From assembly GCF_001428405.1 (NCBI RefSeq), contig NZ_LMSL01000002.1, positions 423,987 through 480,385 of the forward strand: a stretch of DNA of 56,399 nucleotides. Reading direction: 5' to 3'. The notes beneath the pieces are model-generated. The model did not search any database, had not been told where the DNA came from, and saw only the letters and a program-made list of their open reading frames with translations. This stretch comes from Frateuria sp. Soil773. Lineage in GTDB: Bacteria; Pseudomonadota; Gammaproteobacteria; Xanthomonadales; Rhodanobacteraceae. Positions 7,293-17,600 of the stretch are shown piece by piece (the stretch's first letter is position 1; every line of letters begins with the position of its first letter). A program made the position numbers and the translations under genes.

Positions 7293-10200
7293 ATGAACGT
7301 GTCTTCGGCAGAGTGTCCCGCGGTAGCCGCCGCACCCTTGTTCGACGCCCTCGCCTGCTCCGCCGGCCGTGCCGGTGCGGCCTGGCGGCGGCGCGAGTAC
7401 CCGCTCGATCCCGGCTCGCTCGCCGCACTCGCCGGCGCGGCGCGGCCCGCGCTGGCCGGTTGCGCCGCGCTGGCGCTGGCCGAGGCGCGGCTGACCGGCG
7501 CGGACGCCGTGGCGGCCACCCTCGCCGCCGCGTCGGGCGCGCGGCAGGCGACCGTGGCGGTGCCGCGCGCCGAGACGCGCGCGGCCTGGTGCGATGCGCT
7601 GTCCCGCGCGCTGGCCGATGCCGGCCCGGCGCAGCCGGCGGCATGGGCCGTCGCGGATGCGGAGGAAGCGCCCGACGGCGCCTGCGCCAGCCTCTGGCGA
7701 TGGCACGCCGACGCGGCCCGGCTGCAGGTGGATTTCCGCGCCCCGTTCGACGACGACGCCATCGACCTGCTGGCCGGCTGCGCGCTGCGCGCGCTGGCGG
7801 CGCTGGCCGCCGACGCCGAGGCGCCGCTGGGTACGCTCGACGTCATCGACGATGCCGAGCGCGAGCGCCTGCTGCACGACTGGAACGCCACCGCCCGGCC
7901 GCGGCACGGCACCGATACCGTGCACGGCCTGTTCGCCGAGGTGGCGCGCCGGCATCCCGCGCGCACCGCGGTCGAGGCGCGCGGCACCGCGCTCAGCTAT
8001 GCCGAACTCGACGCGCGCTCCGACCGCGTCACCGCCGGCCTACTGGCCGCCGGCATCGCTCCGGGCACGCCGGTGGCGCTGCTGCTCGAACGCTCGCCCG
8101 ACGCCATCGTCGCCCTGCTGGGCATCCTGAAGGCCGGCGCCGCCTACCTCCCGCTCGACCCGGCCTATCCCGCCGAGCGCATCGCCTTCGCCGTCGACGA
8201 TGCGTGCGCCGGGCTGGTCGTCGTGCCGGCCGGCCAGCCCGCGCCGGCCGGCATCGCCGTGCCGGTGCGCACGCTGGAGCAACTGGAGCACGAGGCGACG
8301 CCCGCCGCCTTGCCGTCGCTGGACGGCGAGGCGCTGGCCTACGTGATGTACACCTCCGGCTCCACCGGCACGCCCAAGGGCGCCGAGATCGCGCACCGCG
8401 CGATCGTTCGGCTGGTGCGCGAGGTGGACTACGTCGCGTTCGGCGAACAGCCGCGCGTGCTGCACGCCGCGCCGCTCGGCTTCGACGCCTCGACCTTCGA
8501 GATCTGGGGCGCCCTGCTCAACGGCGGCACCTGCGTGGTCCACGACGAGCGCATCCCCAGCGGCTGCGGCCTGGCCACCACCATCGAGCGCCACGGCGTG
8601 CGCATCGCGTGGCTGACCGCGGCACTGTTCAACGCCATCGTCGACGACGACGCCAGCCGGCTGCGCGGGCTCGCCCAGTTGCTGACCGGCGGCGAGGCGC
8701 TGTCGGTGGCGCACGTGCGCAAGGCCTACGCGGCGCTGCCGGACATCGTGCTGATCAACGGCTACGGCCCCACCGAGTGCACCACCTTCGCCGCCACCTG
8801 GCGCATCCCGCGCGGGCTGGCGGCGGACGTGCGCTCGATCCCGATCGGCCGGCCGATCGCCGACACCGTGCTGCGCGTGCTGAACGCGCGCGGCGAGCTG
8901 CTGCCGGCCGGCGCGGTCGGCGAGCTCCACATCGGCGGCGCGGGGCTGGCGCGCGGCTACCTGGCGCGCCCCGAGCTGACCGCCGAGCGCTTCGTGGACG
9001 ATCCCTTCGGCCGGCCCGGCGAGCGGCTGTACCGCACCGGCGACCTCGCGCGCTGGCTGCCCGACGGCACGATCGAGTTCGTCGGCCGCGCCGACGGCCA
9101 GGTCAAGATCCGCGGCTACCGCATCGAGACCGGCGAGATCGAGGCGGCGCTACAGGCGCTGCCCGGCGTGCGCGCCTGCGCGGTGCTGGCGCGCGAGGAC
9201 CGCCCGCAGCAGAAACGCCTGGTCGCCTACGTCGTTTCCGCCGACGCGCCGTTCGACGCGCGCCGGCTGCGCGGGCAACTGGCGCGCACGCTGCCGGAGT
9301 TCATGGTGCCGGCGATCTACCTGCGGCTGGACGCGCTGCCGGTGACGCCCAACGGCAAGCTCGACCGCCGCGCGCTGCCGGCGCCGGACAACCGCCGCCC
9401 CGAGCTGGCGGTGCCCTACGCGCCGCCCGCCAGCGCGCACGAACAGCGGCTGTGCGAGCTGTTCGCCGAGGTGCTGGGGCTGGACCAGGTCGGCCGCGAC
9501 GACCATTTCTTCGACCTCGGCGGCAACTCGCTGCTGGCGGTACGCGTCGTCGCGCGCCTGCATGCCGAGCTGCCGGCGGCGCCGACCATCGCCGCCTTCT
9601 TCGCCGCGCCGACCCCGGCGGCGCTGGCCGCGGCCGCCGAGGGGCGCGACGCGCGCGGCCCGCTGGCCGCCCGGCTCGCGCACGGCACCGCGCACGACGG
9701 CGCCGTGCCGGTGGCGATCGTCGCGATGGCCGGGCGCTTCCCCGGCGCGGCCAGCGTGGAGGCGTTCTGGAGCAACCTGTGCGCCGGGCGCGAGTCGATC
9801 ACCTTCTTCGGCCCCGGCCAGCTCGACCCGGGCGTGCCCAGGCGCGAGCGCGAGGACCCCGCCTACGTCGCCGCGCGCGGCATCGTCGACGGCGTGGAGG
9901 ATTTCGACGCGGCGTTCTTCGGCATCCCGCCGCGCGAGGCGGAGCTGATGGACCCGCAGCAGCGGATCTTCCTCGAACTGTGCTGGGAATGCCTGGAGCG
10001 CGGCGGCTACGTGCCGGACGCGCACGACGGCCCGGTCGGCGTGTTCGGCGGCATGCACAACGCGACCTATTTCCAGCGCCACGTCGCCACGCGGCCGGAC
10101 CTGGTCGACAAGCTCGGCGCGTTCCAGGCGATGCTCGCCAACGAGAAGGATTACCTCGCCACCCGCATCGCCCACAAGCTCAACCTGACCGGCCCGGCGA

Positions 10201-13200
10201 TCAGCCTGAACACCGCCTGCTCGACCTCGCTGGTGGCGATCTGCCAGGCCTTCGACGCGCTGCGCCAGGGCCACTGCGAGATGGCCCTGGCCGGCGGCTC
10301 GTCGATCGCCTGCCCGCCGCGCAGCGGCTACCTCTCGCAGGAAGGCTCGATGCTGTCGCCCGACGGCCACACGCGCAGCTTCGACGCCAACGCGCAGGGC
10401 ACCGTGTTCAGCGACGGCGCCGCGGTGGTGCTGCTGAAGCGGCTGCCCGACGCGCTGCGCGACGGCGATCCCGTCTACGCGGTGATCCGCGGCGCCGCGG
10501 TGAACAACGACGGCGGCGGCAAGGCCAGCTTCACCGCGCCGAGCAGCGCCGGCCAGGCGGCGGTGATCAGCATGGCGCTGGACCGCGCCGGCGTCGATGC
10601 AAGCGCGATCTCCTACGTGGAAACCCACGGCACCGCCACGCCGCTGGGCGACCCGATCGAGATCGAAGGGCTGACCCTGGCGTTCCGCCGCCATACCGAC
10701 GCGCGCGGCTTCTGCGCGATCGGCTCGGTGAAGAGCAACGTCGGCCACATGGTGATGGCCGCAGGCGCCGCCGGCGTCATCAAGACCGCGCTGGCGCTGC
10801 ACGAGCGCCGGCTGCCGCCCACGCTGCACTTCACCGCGCCCAACCCCAAGCTGGGGCTGGCCGATACGCCGTTCGTGGTCAACGACCGGCTGCGCGACTG
10901 GCCGGCCGGGGACGGCCCGCTGCGCGCCGGCGTCAGCTCGTTCGGCGTCGGCGGCACCAATGCCCACGTGGTCCTGGAGGAGCCGCCGCCGCGCGCGCCC
11001 TCCGAGGCCGCCGACGGGCCGCAACTGCTGCTGCTCTCCGCGCGCAGCCCGCAGGCGCTGGCCCAGGCCGCGGCGCAGCTCGGCAGCCATCTCGCGCTGC
11101 AGCCGGAGTGCAACCTCGCCGACGTCGCCTGGACCCTGGCCGGCGGCCGCAAGGCCTTCGCCCAGCGCCTGCACGTGGTCGCCGGCAGCGTGGACGAAGC
11201 CGTCGCCCGGCTCTGCGACGCGTCCACGGCACCGGCGACCGCGGCGGCTCCCGGCCCGGCGCCGGGCGTGGTCTTCATGTTCCCCGGCCAGGGCTCCCAG
11301 TACGCCGGCATGGGCCGCGCGCTCCACGCCAGCGAGCCTGCGTTCCGCGCCGCGCTGGACGAATGCACGGACTGCCTGCGCGACGAGCTCGGCTTCGACC
11401 TGCGCGAGCGGCTGTTCGACGACGACGCGGACGCCCTGCGCGCGACCGCGCTGACCCAGCCGGCCACCTTCGCGGTCGAGTACGCGCTGGCGCGGCTGTG
11501 GATGGGCGCCGGCCTGCGGCCGGCGGCGATGATCGGGCACAGCGTCGGCGAATTCGTCGCGGCGGTGCTCGCCGGCGTGATGAGCCTGGCCGACGGCGCG
11601 CGCCTGGTGGCACGCCGCGGCCGCCTGATGCAGGCCCTGCCGGCCGGCGCGATGCTGTCGGTGCGGCTCGACGCCGCGCGGCTGCAGGCGCGCCTGCCCG
11701 CCGCGCTGTCGCTGGCGGCCGAGAACGCGCCGAACGCCTGCGTGGTCTCCGGCGAGACCGGCGAGGTCGAGGCGTTCCGCGCCGCGCTCGAACGCGATGG
11801 TGTTGCCTGCCGCCTGCTGCACACCTCGCACGCGTTCCACTCGGCGATGATGGACCCGGCGCTGGCGCCGTTCCGCCAGGAAGTCGAGCGCATCGCCCTG
11901 GCACCGCCGGCGATCCCGATCGCCTCCACCCTCACCGGCCGGCCGCTGGACGCCGCCGAGGCCGCCTCGGCGGACTACTGGACCGGCCACCTGCGCGGCA
12001 CCGTGCGTTTCTCAGCCGCATTGCAGGGGCTGCTCGACGAGCCGCGCCACGCCTTCCTCGAAGTGGGACCGCGCGCCACGCTGGCCCTGCTCGCCCGGCA
12101 GCACCCGCAGAGCCGCGGCCGCACCGTGCTGGCCTCGCTGGCGGACACGGCGGCAGCCGAGCGCGCGGCCTGGCTGGATGCCCTCGGCCAGTTGTGGAGC
12201 GCGGGCGCCGCCGTCGCGCCGGCCACGCTCGACCGCCGCGCGCACAAGCGCCGCGTGCGGCTACCGACCTACCCGTTCGAGCGCAAGCGCCACTGGATCG
12301 ACGCCGCGACGCCGGCCACCGCGGCCGGCGCGTCCAACGTGGTCGCCCTGCCGCTGCCCGCGCACGCCATGCCGGCCGGCGCCGCGCCCGACGCAGTCCC
12401 GCCGGCCACGTCTGCACCGGCCTCATCCGCACCGATTACGTCCGTACCGATTACGTCTGCACCGACTACATCCGTACCGACCGCACCCGCATCCATCGCA
12501 TCCCTTCCGGAGGCCGCCATGCCCGCTCCACTCGCCGACGCCGACCGGCCCGCTCGCCTGGTCACCCAGTTGACCGCCCTGTTCGAGGACGTCGCCGGCA
12601 CCGAGTTCGCGGCCACGGACGCGGACGCGAACTTCATCGAGCTCGGGCTGGACTCGCTGGCATTGACCCAGGTGGCGCTGCAGTTGCAGAAGACCTTCGC
12701 GCTGAAGATCACCTTCCGCGAGCTGATGGAATCGTGCTGCTCGTTCGAGCGCCTCGCCCGCCACATCGACCGGCTGCTGCCGCCGGATGCGCCGGCCGCC
12801 GCAGCCGCTCCCGCGGCAATCCCCACGAGCGCGCCGGCCATGGCCGCGCCCATCCCGATGGCGAACGGCGCCGCCGGCATCCCGCTGGCCTCGAACGGCG
12901 GCCTCGTGCAGGACGTGATCCAGCAACAGATGCTGATCATGCAGCAGCAGCTCGCCCTGCTGGCCGCGGCCGGCGGCAGTGTCCCGGCTACCGCCGCGGC
13001 GCCAGTGGCTGCGCCCGCCGTGGCCGCCGCGCCGGCACCCGCCGCCGCGCCCGCGTCCGCGCCCGCGCCGCAGGACGAGGAAGCCGCGCTCGCGCACACC
13101 ACCTACGACGTGAAGAAGGCCTTCGGCGCGATCGCCCGCATCCACTCCGGCTCGACCGAGCTGACCGCGCGCCAGCAGGCGCGGCTGGACGCCTTCGTGC

Positions 13201-14648
13201 GCCGCTACGTCGAGCGCACGCGGCGCTCGAAGGAATACACCGAGCAGCACCGCCCGCACCTGGCCGACCCGCGCGTGGTTAACGGCTTCCGCCCGCTGCT
13301 GAAGGAGATCGTCTACCAGGTCGTGGTGGAGCGCTCCAAGGGCTCGAAGGTATGGGACCTCGACGGCAACGAATACGTCGATGCGCTGAACGGCTTCGGC
13401 ATGAACCTGTTCGGCTGGCAGCCGGACTTCGTGCTCGACGCGGTGCGCCGGCAGCTCGACGCCGGCTACGAGATCGGCCCGCAGCATCCGCTGGCCGGCG
13501 TGGTGGCGAAGCAGGTCTGCGAGCTCACCGGCTTCGACCGCGCCGCGCTGTGCAACACCGGCTCGGAGGCGGTGATGGGCACGGTGCGCATCGCGCGCAC
13601 GGTCACCGGCCGCGACACCCTGGTGATCTTCGCCGGCTCCTACCACGGCATCTTCGACGAGGTGATCGTGCGCGGCACGAAGAAGCTGCGCTCGGTGCCG
13701 GCGGCGCCGGGCATCCTGCGCAACACGGCGGAGAACGTGCTGGTGCTCGACTACGGCACGCCCGAGTCGCTGGCGATCATCCGCGAGCGCGCCGCGTCGA
13801 TCGCCGCCGTGCTGGTCGAGCCGGTGCAGAGCCGGCGCCCGGATTTCCAGCCGCGCGAGTTCCTGCAGGAGCTGCGCGCGATCACCAGCGACGCCGGCGC
13901 GCTGCTGATCTTCGACGAGGTGGTCACCGGCTTCCGCTCGCATCCGCGCGGCGCGCAGGCGGTGCTCGGCATCGACGCCGACCTGGCCTCCTACGGCAAG
14001 GTGGTCGGCGGCGGCTTCCCGATCGGCGTGATCGCCGGCAAGCGCCGCTACATGGACGCGCTCGACGGCGGCGGCTGGCGGTTCGGCGACGCCTCGATCC
14101 CGACCGTCGGCGTCACCTACTTCGCCGGCACCTTCGTGCGCCACCCGCTCGCGCTGGCCGCGGCGCATGCGGTGCTCGCCCACCTGCAGGAATCCGGCGC
14201 GCCATTGCAGGAACGGCTGAACGCGCGCACCGGCGCGCTGGTCGGCGAACTGAACGATTTCTGCGCCAGCGTGGGCGCGCCGATCAGGCTCACCCATTTC
14301 GCCTCGGTGTGGAAGGTCAACTTCGCCGAGGACCACCCGCTGCAGGACCTGCTGTTCGCGATGATGCGCAGCCGCGGCGTCCACCTGCTGGACAACTTCC
14401 CCTGCTTCTTCACCACCGTGCACGGCGAGGAGGACTTCGCCGCGATCGCCCGGGCGTTCAAGGAATCGGTGCTCGAACTGCAGGAGGCCGAGTTCCTGCC
14501 GCGCCACCGCAACCTCGACGCGCACGCCTTCGACGCCGGCAAGCCGCCGGTCGGCGGCGCTCGCCTGGGCCGCGACGCCGAAGGCAACCCGGCCTGGTTC
14601 GTGCCGAACCCGGACGCCCCCGGCAAATACATGAGGATCGGCGCATGA
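7293..14648 (+). CDS. Hybrid NRPS-PKS with aminotransferase domain (A-PCP-KS-AT-ACP-AMT)
   Basis: 2451 residues. Residues 1-185 resemble a condensation-domain tail without HHxxxDG. The A domain (about 190-700) has YTSGSTGTPKG, NGYGPTEC, YRTGDLARW and PNGKLDRRALP. Manual alignment to GrsA gives the specificity code DAFWLGGTFK, a valine-type code. PCP: GGNSLL near 743. KS (about 805-1225): Cys976 in TACSTS, plus ETHGTATPLGDP and KSNVGHM. AT: FPGQGSQYAGMG, Ser1417 in GHSVGE and HAFH, which suggests malonyl specificity. ACP: Ser1788 in GLDSL. Residues about 1935-2451 are a class III PLP aminotransferase of the GSA-aminotransferase/MycA type, with Lys2236 in SYGKVVGGG. There is no KR, DH or TE. 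The start at 7293 has GGAAG upstream, but 6960 is possible. It overlaps the next NRPS by ATGA. Confidence 0.95.
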   Translation: MNVSSAECPAVAAAPLFDALACSAGRAGAAWRRREYPLDPGSLAALAGAARPALAGCAALALAEARLTGADAVAATLAAASGARQATVAVPRAETRAAWCDALSRALADAGPAQPAAWAVADAEEAPDGACASLWRWHADAARLQVDFRAPFDDDAIDLLAGCALRALAALAADAEAPLGTLDVIDDAERERLLHDWNATARPRHGTDTVHGLFAEVARRHPARTAVEARGTALSYAELDARSDRVTAGLLAAGIAPGTPVALLLERSPDAIVALLGILKAGAAYLPLDPAYPAERIAFAVDDACAGLVVVPAGQPAPAGIAVPVRTLEQLEHEATPAALPSLDGEALAYVMYTSGSTGTPKGAEIAHRAIVRLVREVDYVAFGEQPRVLHAAPLGFDASTFEIWGALLNGGTCVVHDERIPSGCGLATTIERHGVRIAWLTAALFNAIVDDDASRLRGLAQLLTGGEALSVAHVRKAYAALPDIVLINGYGPTECTTFAATWRIPRGLAADVRSIPIGRPIADTVLRVLNARGELLPAGAVGELHIGGAGLARGYLARPELTAERFVDDPFGRPGERLYRTGDLARWLPDGTIEFVGRADGQVKIRGYRIETGEIEAALQALPGVRACAVLAREDRPQQKRLVAYVVSADAPFDARRLRGQLARTLPEFMVPAIYLRLDALPVTPNGKLDRRALPAPDNRRPELAVPYAPPASAHEQRLCELFAEVLGLDQVGRDDHFFDLGGNSLLAVRVVARLHAELPAAPTIAAFFAAPTPAALAAAAEGRDARGPLAARLAHGTAHDGAVPVAIVAMAGRFPGAASVEAFWSNLCAGRESITFFGPGQLDPGVPRREREDPAYVAARGIVDGVEDFDAAFFGIPPREAELMDPQQRIFLELCWECLERGGYVPDAHDGPVGVFGGMHNATYFQRHVATRPDLVDKLGAFQAMLANEKDYLATRIAHKLNLTGPAISLNTACSTSLVAICQAFDALRQGHCEMALAGGSSIACPPRSGYLSQEGSMLSPDGHTRSFDANAQGTVFSDGAAVVLLKRLPDALRDGDPVYAVIRGAAVNNDGGGKASFTAPSSAGQAAVISMALDRAGVDASAISYVETHGTATPLGDPIEIEGLTLAFRRHTDARGFCAIGSVKSNVGHMVMAAGAAGVIKTALALHERRLPPTLHFTAPNPKLGLADTPFVVNDRLRDWPAGDGPLRAGVSSFGVGGTNAHVVLEEPPPRAPSEAADGPQLLLLSARSPQALAQAAAQLGSHLALQPECNLADVAWTLAGGRKAFAQRLHVVAGSVDEAVARLCDASTAPATAAAPGPAPGVVFMFPGQGSQYAGMGRALHASEPAFRAALDECTDCLRDELGFDLRERLFDDDADALRATALTQPATFAVEYALARLWMGAGLRPAAMIGHSVGEFVAAVLAGVMSLADGARLVARRGRLMQALPAGAMLSVRLDAARLQARLPAALSLAAENAPNACVVSGETGEVEAFRAALERDGVACRLLHTSHAFHSAMMDPALAPFRQEVERIALAPPAIPIASTLTGRPLDAAEAASADYWTGHLRGTVRFSAALQGLLDEPRHAFLEVGPRATLALLARQHPQSRGRTVLASLADTAAAERAAWLDALGQLWSAGAAVAPATLDRRAHKRRVRLPTYPFERKRHWIDAATPATAAGASNVVALPLPAHAMPAGAAPDAVPPATSAPASSAPITSVPITSAPTTSVPTAPASIASLPEAAMPAPLADADRPARLVTQLTALFEDVAGTEFAATDADANFIELGLDSLALTQVALQLQKTFALKITFRELMESCCSFERLARHIDRLLPPDAPAAAAAPAAIPTSAPAMAAPIPMANGAAGIPLASNGGLVQDVIQQQMLIMQQQLALLAAAGGSVPATAAAPVAAPAVAAAPAPAAAPASAPAPQDEEAALAHTTYDVKKAFGAIARIHSGSTELTARQQARLDAFVRRYVERTRRSKEYTEQHRPHLADPRVVNGFRPLLKEIVYQVVVERSKGSKVWDLDGNEYVDALNGFGMNLFGWQPDFVLDAVRRQLDAGYEIGPQHPLAGVVAKQVCELTGFDRAALCNTGSEAVMGTVRIARTVTGRDTLVIFAGSYHGIFDEVIVRGTKKLRSVPAAPGILRNTAENVLVLDYGTPESLAIIRERAASIAAVLVEPVQSRRPDFQPREFLQELRAITSDAGALLIFDEVVTGFRSHPRGAQAVLGIDADLASYGKVVGGGFPIGVIAGKRRYMDALDGGGWRFGDASIPTVGVTYFAGTFVRHPLALAAAHAVLAHLQESGAPLQERLNARTGALVGELNDFCASVGAPIRLTHFASVWKVNFAEDHPLQDLLFAMMRSRGVHLLDNFPCFFTTVHGEEDFAAIARAFKESVLELQEAEFLPRHRNLDAHAFDAGKPPVGGARLGRDAEGNPAWFVPNPDAPGKYMRIGA
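12426..12485 (+). repeat. Four tandem 15-bp repeats in the AT-ACP linker
   Basis: Four consecutive 15-bp units begin at 12426, 12441, 12456 and 12471. The first two differ at one base (TCCGCACCGATTACG and TCCGTACCGATTACG), and the third and fourth have drifted. They encode SAPIT-SVPIT-SAPTT-SVPTA (residues 1712-1731) inside a Pro/Ala/Ser/Thr linker. The unit is a multiple of three, so slippage would change linker length without breaking the frame. The stretch is less GC-rich than the gene around it. Confidence 0.75.
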
Positions 14649-17600
14649 GCCCGCACGACCACGCCATCGCGGTCGACTACGACCCGTTCGCCGGCACCGC
14701 GCTGGCGCGGGTGGTGCCCACCACCGCGCCGCAGCGCGAGATCTGGCTCGCCGCCAAGCTCGAACCGGACGCCTCGCTGGCCTACAACGAGTCGGTGTCG
14801 CTGCGGCTGGCCGGCGCGCTCGACGTCGCCGCGTTGCAGGCGGCGCTGCAGGCGCTGGTCGATCGCCACGAGGCGCTGCGCGCGAGCCTGAGCGCCGACG
14901 GCGCGGAACTGCGCATCGCCGACCGGCTGCCGCTGCCGTGCCCGCTGCGCGACCTCGCCGCGCCCGACGCGACGCGGCGCGAGGCCGAGCTGGCGGCGAC
15001 CCTGCAGCGCGCGGTGACCACGCCGTTCGACCTCGAGCACGGCCCGCTGGTGCGCGCCGAGCTGCTGCGCCTGGCGCAGGACGATCACCTGCTGGTGTTC
15101 ACCGCGCACCACATCGTCTGCGACGGCTGGTCGTTCGGCGTGATCGTGCGCGACCTGGCCGCGCTGTACGCGCAGCACGCCGGCCGCGGCGCCGGGCCCG
15201 CGCCGGCCGATCCCTTCAGCGGCTTCGCGCTGGGCGAGGCCTCCCGCGCGATGACCGACGCCGGCCGCGCGGCCGAGCGCTACTGGCTGGACCGCTTCGG
15301 CGGCAGCGTCCCCGCGCTGGACCTGCCCACCGACCGCCCCCGGCCGCGCCGGCGCAGCTTCGCCTCGCAGCGCGAGGACCGCATGCTCGACGCCGCCCTG
15401 CTGGCCGACGTGCAGCGCATGGGCGCGCGCCGCGGCGCCAGCCTCTACGCCACCTTGCTGGCCGCCTTCGGCGTGCTGCTGCATCGCCTGGGCGGGCAGG
15501 ACGAGGTGGTGATCGGCATGCCCAGCGCCGGCCAGGCCGCCGAGGGACGCGGCGCGCTGGTCGGCCACTGCGTCAACGTGCTGCCGCTGCGCGCGTCGAT
15601 CGATCCGCAGGCACCGTTCGCCACCGTGCTGGACCGGGTCCGCAGCGACCTGCTCGACGCGTTCGAGCATCCGCAGTACACGCTCGGCAGCCTGCTGGCG
15701 CGGCTGGCGCTGCCGCGCGACCCGGGCCGGCTGCCGCTGGTCAGCGTGCTGCTCAACCTCGACCAGGCGCTGGACGGGCAGACCGTCGACTTCCCCGGCC
15801 TGCGCTTCGAATTCGCGGCGAACCCGCGCGTGCGCGAGAACTTCGAGCTGTTCGTCAACGCGGTGCAGGTCGACGGCGGCCTGCGGCTGGAATGCCAGTA
15901 CAACAGCGACCTGTTCCGCGCCGAGACGGTGCGCGCCTGGCTCGATGCCTACGCGACCCTGCTGCGCAGCGCGGCGGCGGCGCCGGAGACCGCGGTGCAG
16001 GCGCTGGGCCTGCTTTCCGACGCGGCGCGCGGCGCGCTCGACGCGCTGCAGCCGGCGCCCACGCCGTATCCCGAACAGCGGCTGGCGCACGAGTACTTCG
16101 AGGAGCAGGTCGACCGCACGCCGGCGCGCGCGGCCGTGCGGCACGGCGCCGCGCGGCTCAGCTATGCCGAGCTGGAGGCACGCGCGAACCGGCTCGCGCA
16201 TTGCCTGCGCGCGCGCGGCGTGGGGTGCGGCGACCTGGTCGGGCTGACGGTCGCGCGCGGCACCGACATGCTCGCCGCGGTGCTGGCGGTGCTCAAGTCC
16301 GGCGCCGGCTACGTGCCGCTGGACCCGTGCTTTCCCGCCGACCGGCTGGCCTTCATGGCCGGGGACGCGGCGCTGGCCGCGCTGCTCGTCGACGACGACG
16401 CGCCGGACGCGTTCACGTTCGAACCGTCCCGCGTGCTGTCGCTCAGGCACCATGCCGCCGAGATCGCCGGCGCGGCCTCGACGCGGCCGCCGCGCGGCGA
16501 CACCGCCGCCACGCCCGACTCGGTCGCCTACGTGATCTTCACCTCCGGCTCCACCGGCCGGCCCAAGGGCGTGCGCGTGCCGCACCGCGCCGCCTCCAAC
16601 TTCCTCACCAGCATGCAGCGCGTGCCCGGCATCGACGCCGACGACCGGCTGGTGGCGGTGACCACGCTGTCGTTCGACATCGCCTTCATGGAGCTGCTGC
16701 TGCCGCTGAGCGCGGGTGCCGAGGTGGTGGTCGCCGGCCGCGACGACGTGCGCGACGGCGCGGCCCTGCGCACGCTGGTGGAAAGCTGCGACGCGACGAT
16801 GATGCAGGCCACCCCGGCCGGCTGGCGCATCCTGGTCGAGTCGGGCTGGGCCGGCCACCCGCGCTTCCGCGCGGTGTCCGGCGGCGAGCCGCTGCCGGTG
16901 GACCTGGCCGAGGCGCTGCTGCAACGCTGCGGCGAGGTGTGGAACGGCTACGGGCCGACCGAGGCCACGGTGTATTCCACCTACTGGCGGGTGGGCGCGC
17001 CGCGCGACGGCATCTTCATCGGCCGGCCGATCGCCAACACCACGGTGCGGGTGCTCGACGCGCAGGGCGCGCCCTGCCCGCTGGGCGTGCCGGGCGAGCT
17101 GCACATCGGCGGCGCGGGCGTCGCCCTGGGCTATCTCAATCGGCCGCAGCTCGACGCCGAGCGTTTCCTGCCCGACCCGTCCGCCGGCACGCCGGATGCG
17201 CGCATGTACCGCACCGGCGACCGCGGCCGCTGGCTCGCCAACGGCATGCTCGAACACCTCGGCCGGCTGGATTTCCAAGTCAAGGTGCGCGGCTACCGGA
17301 TCGAGCCCGGCGAGATCGAGGCGGTGCTGGCCGATGCGCCCGAGGTGGCGCGCGCGGTGGTGATCGCCCGCGAGGACCGCCCCGGCGACGTGCGCCTGGT
17401 CGCCTACGTGGTGGCGCGCGACGGCGCCGCGCTCGACCCGGAAGCCCTGCAGGCGCGGATGCGCCAGCGGCTGCCCGACTACATGCTGCCGCAGCACCTG
17501 CTGCCGCTCGCGGCGATCCCGCTGCTGCCCAACGGCAAGGTGGACCGCAAGGCGCTGCCGGCACCCGCGGTGCAGTCGGTGGCGGCGAACGCCGCGCGGC

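Noticed and set aside
9150-11990. A 946-codon minus-strand frame opposite the KS-AT region
   Set aside because: Low-complexity shadow frame. KS and AT active-site motifs are on the plus strand.
12960-13080. Ala/Pro-rich tract in the hybrid synthetase as a separate repeat element
   Set aside because: It is an ordinary interdomain linker before the aminotransferase, without a repeating DNA unit, unlike 12426-12485.
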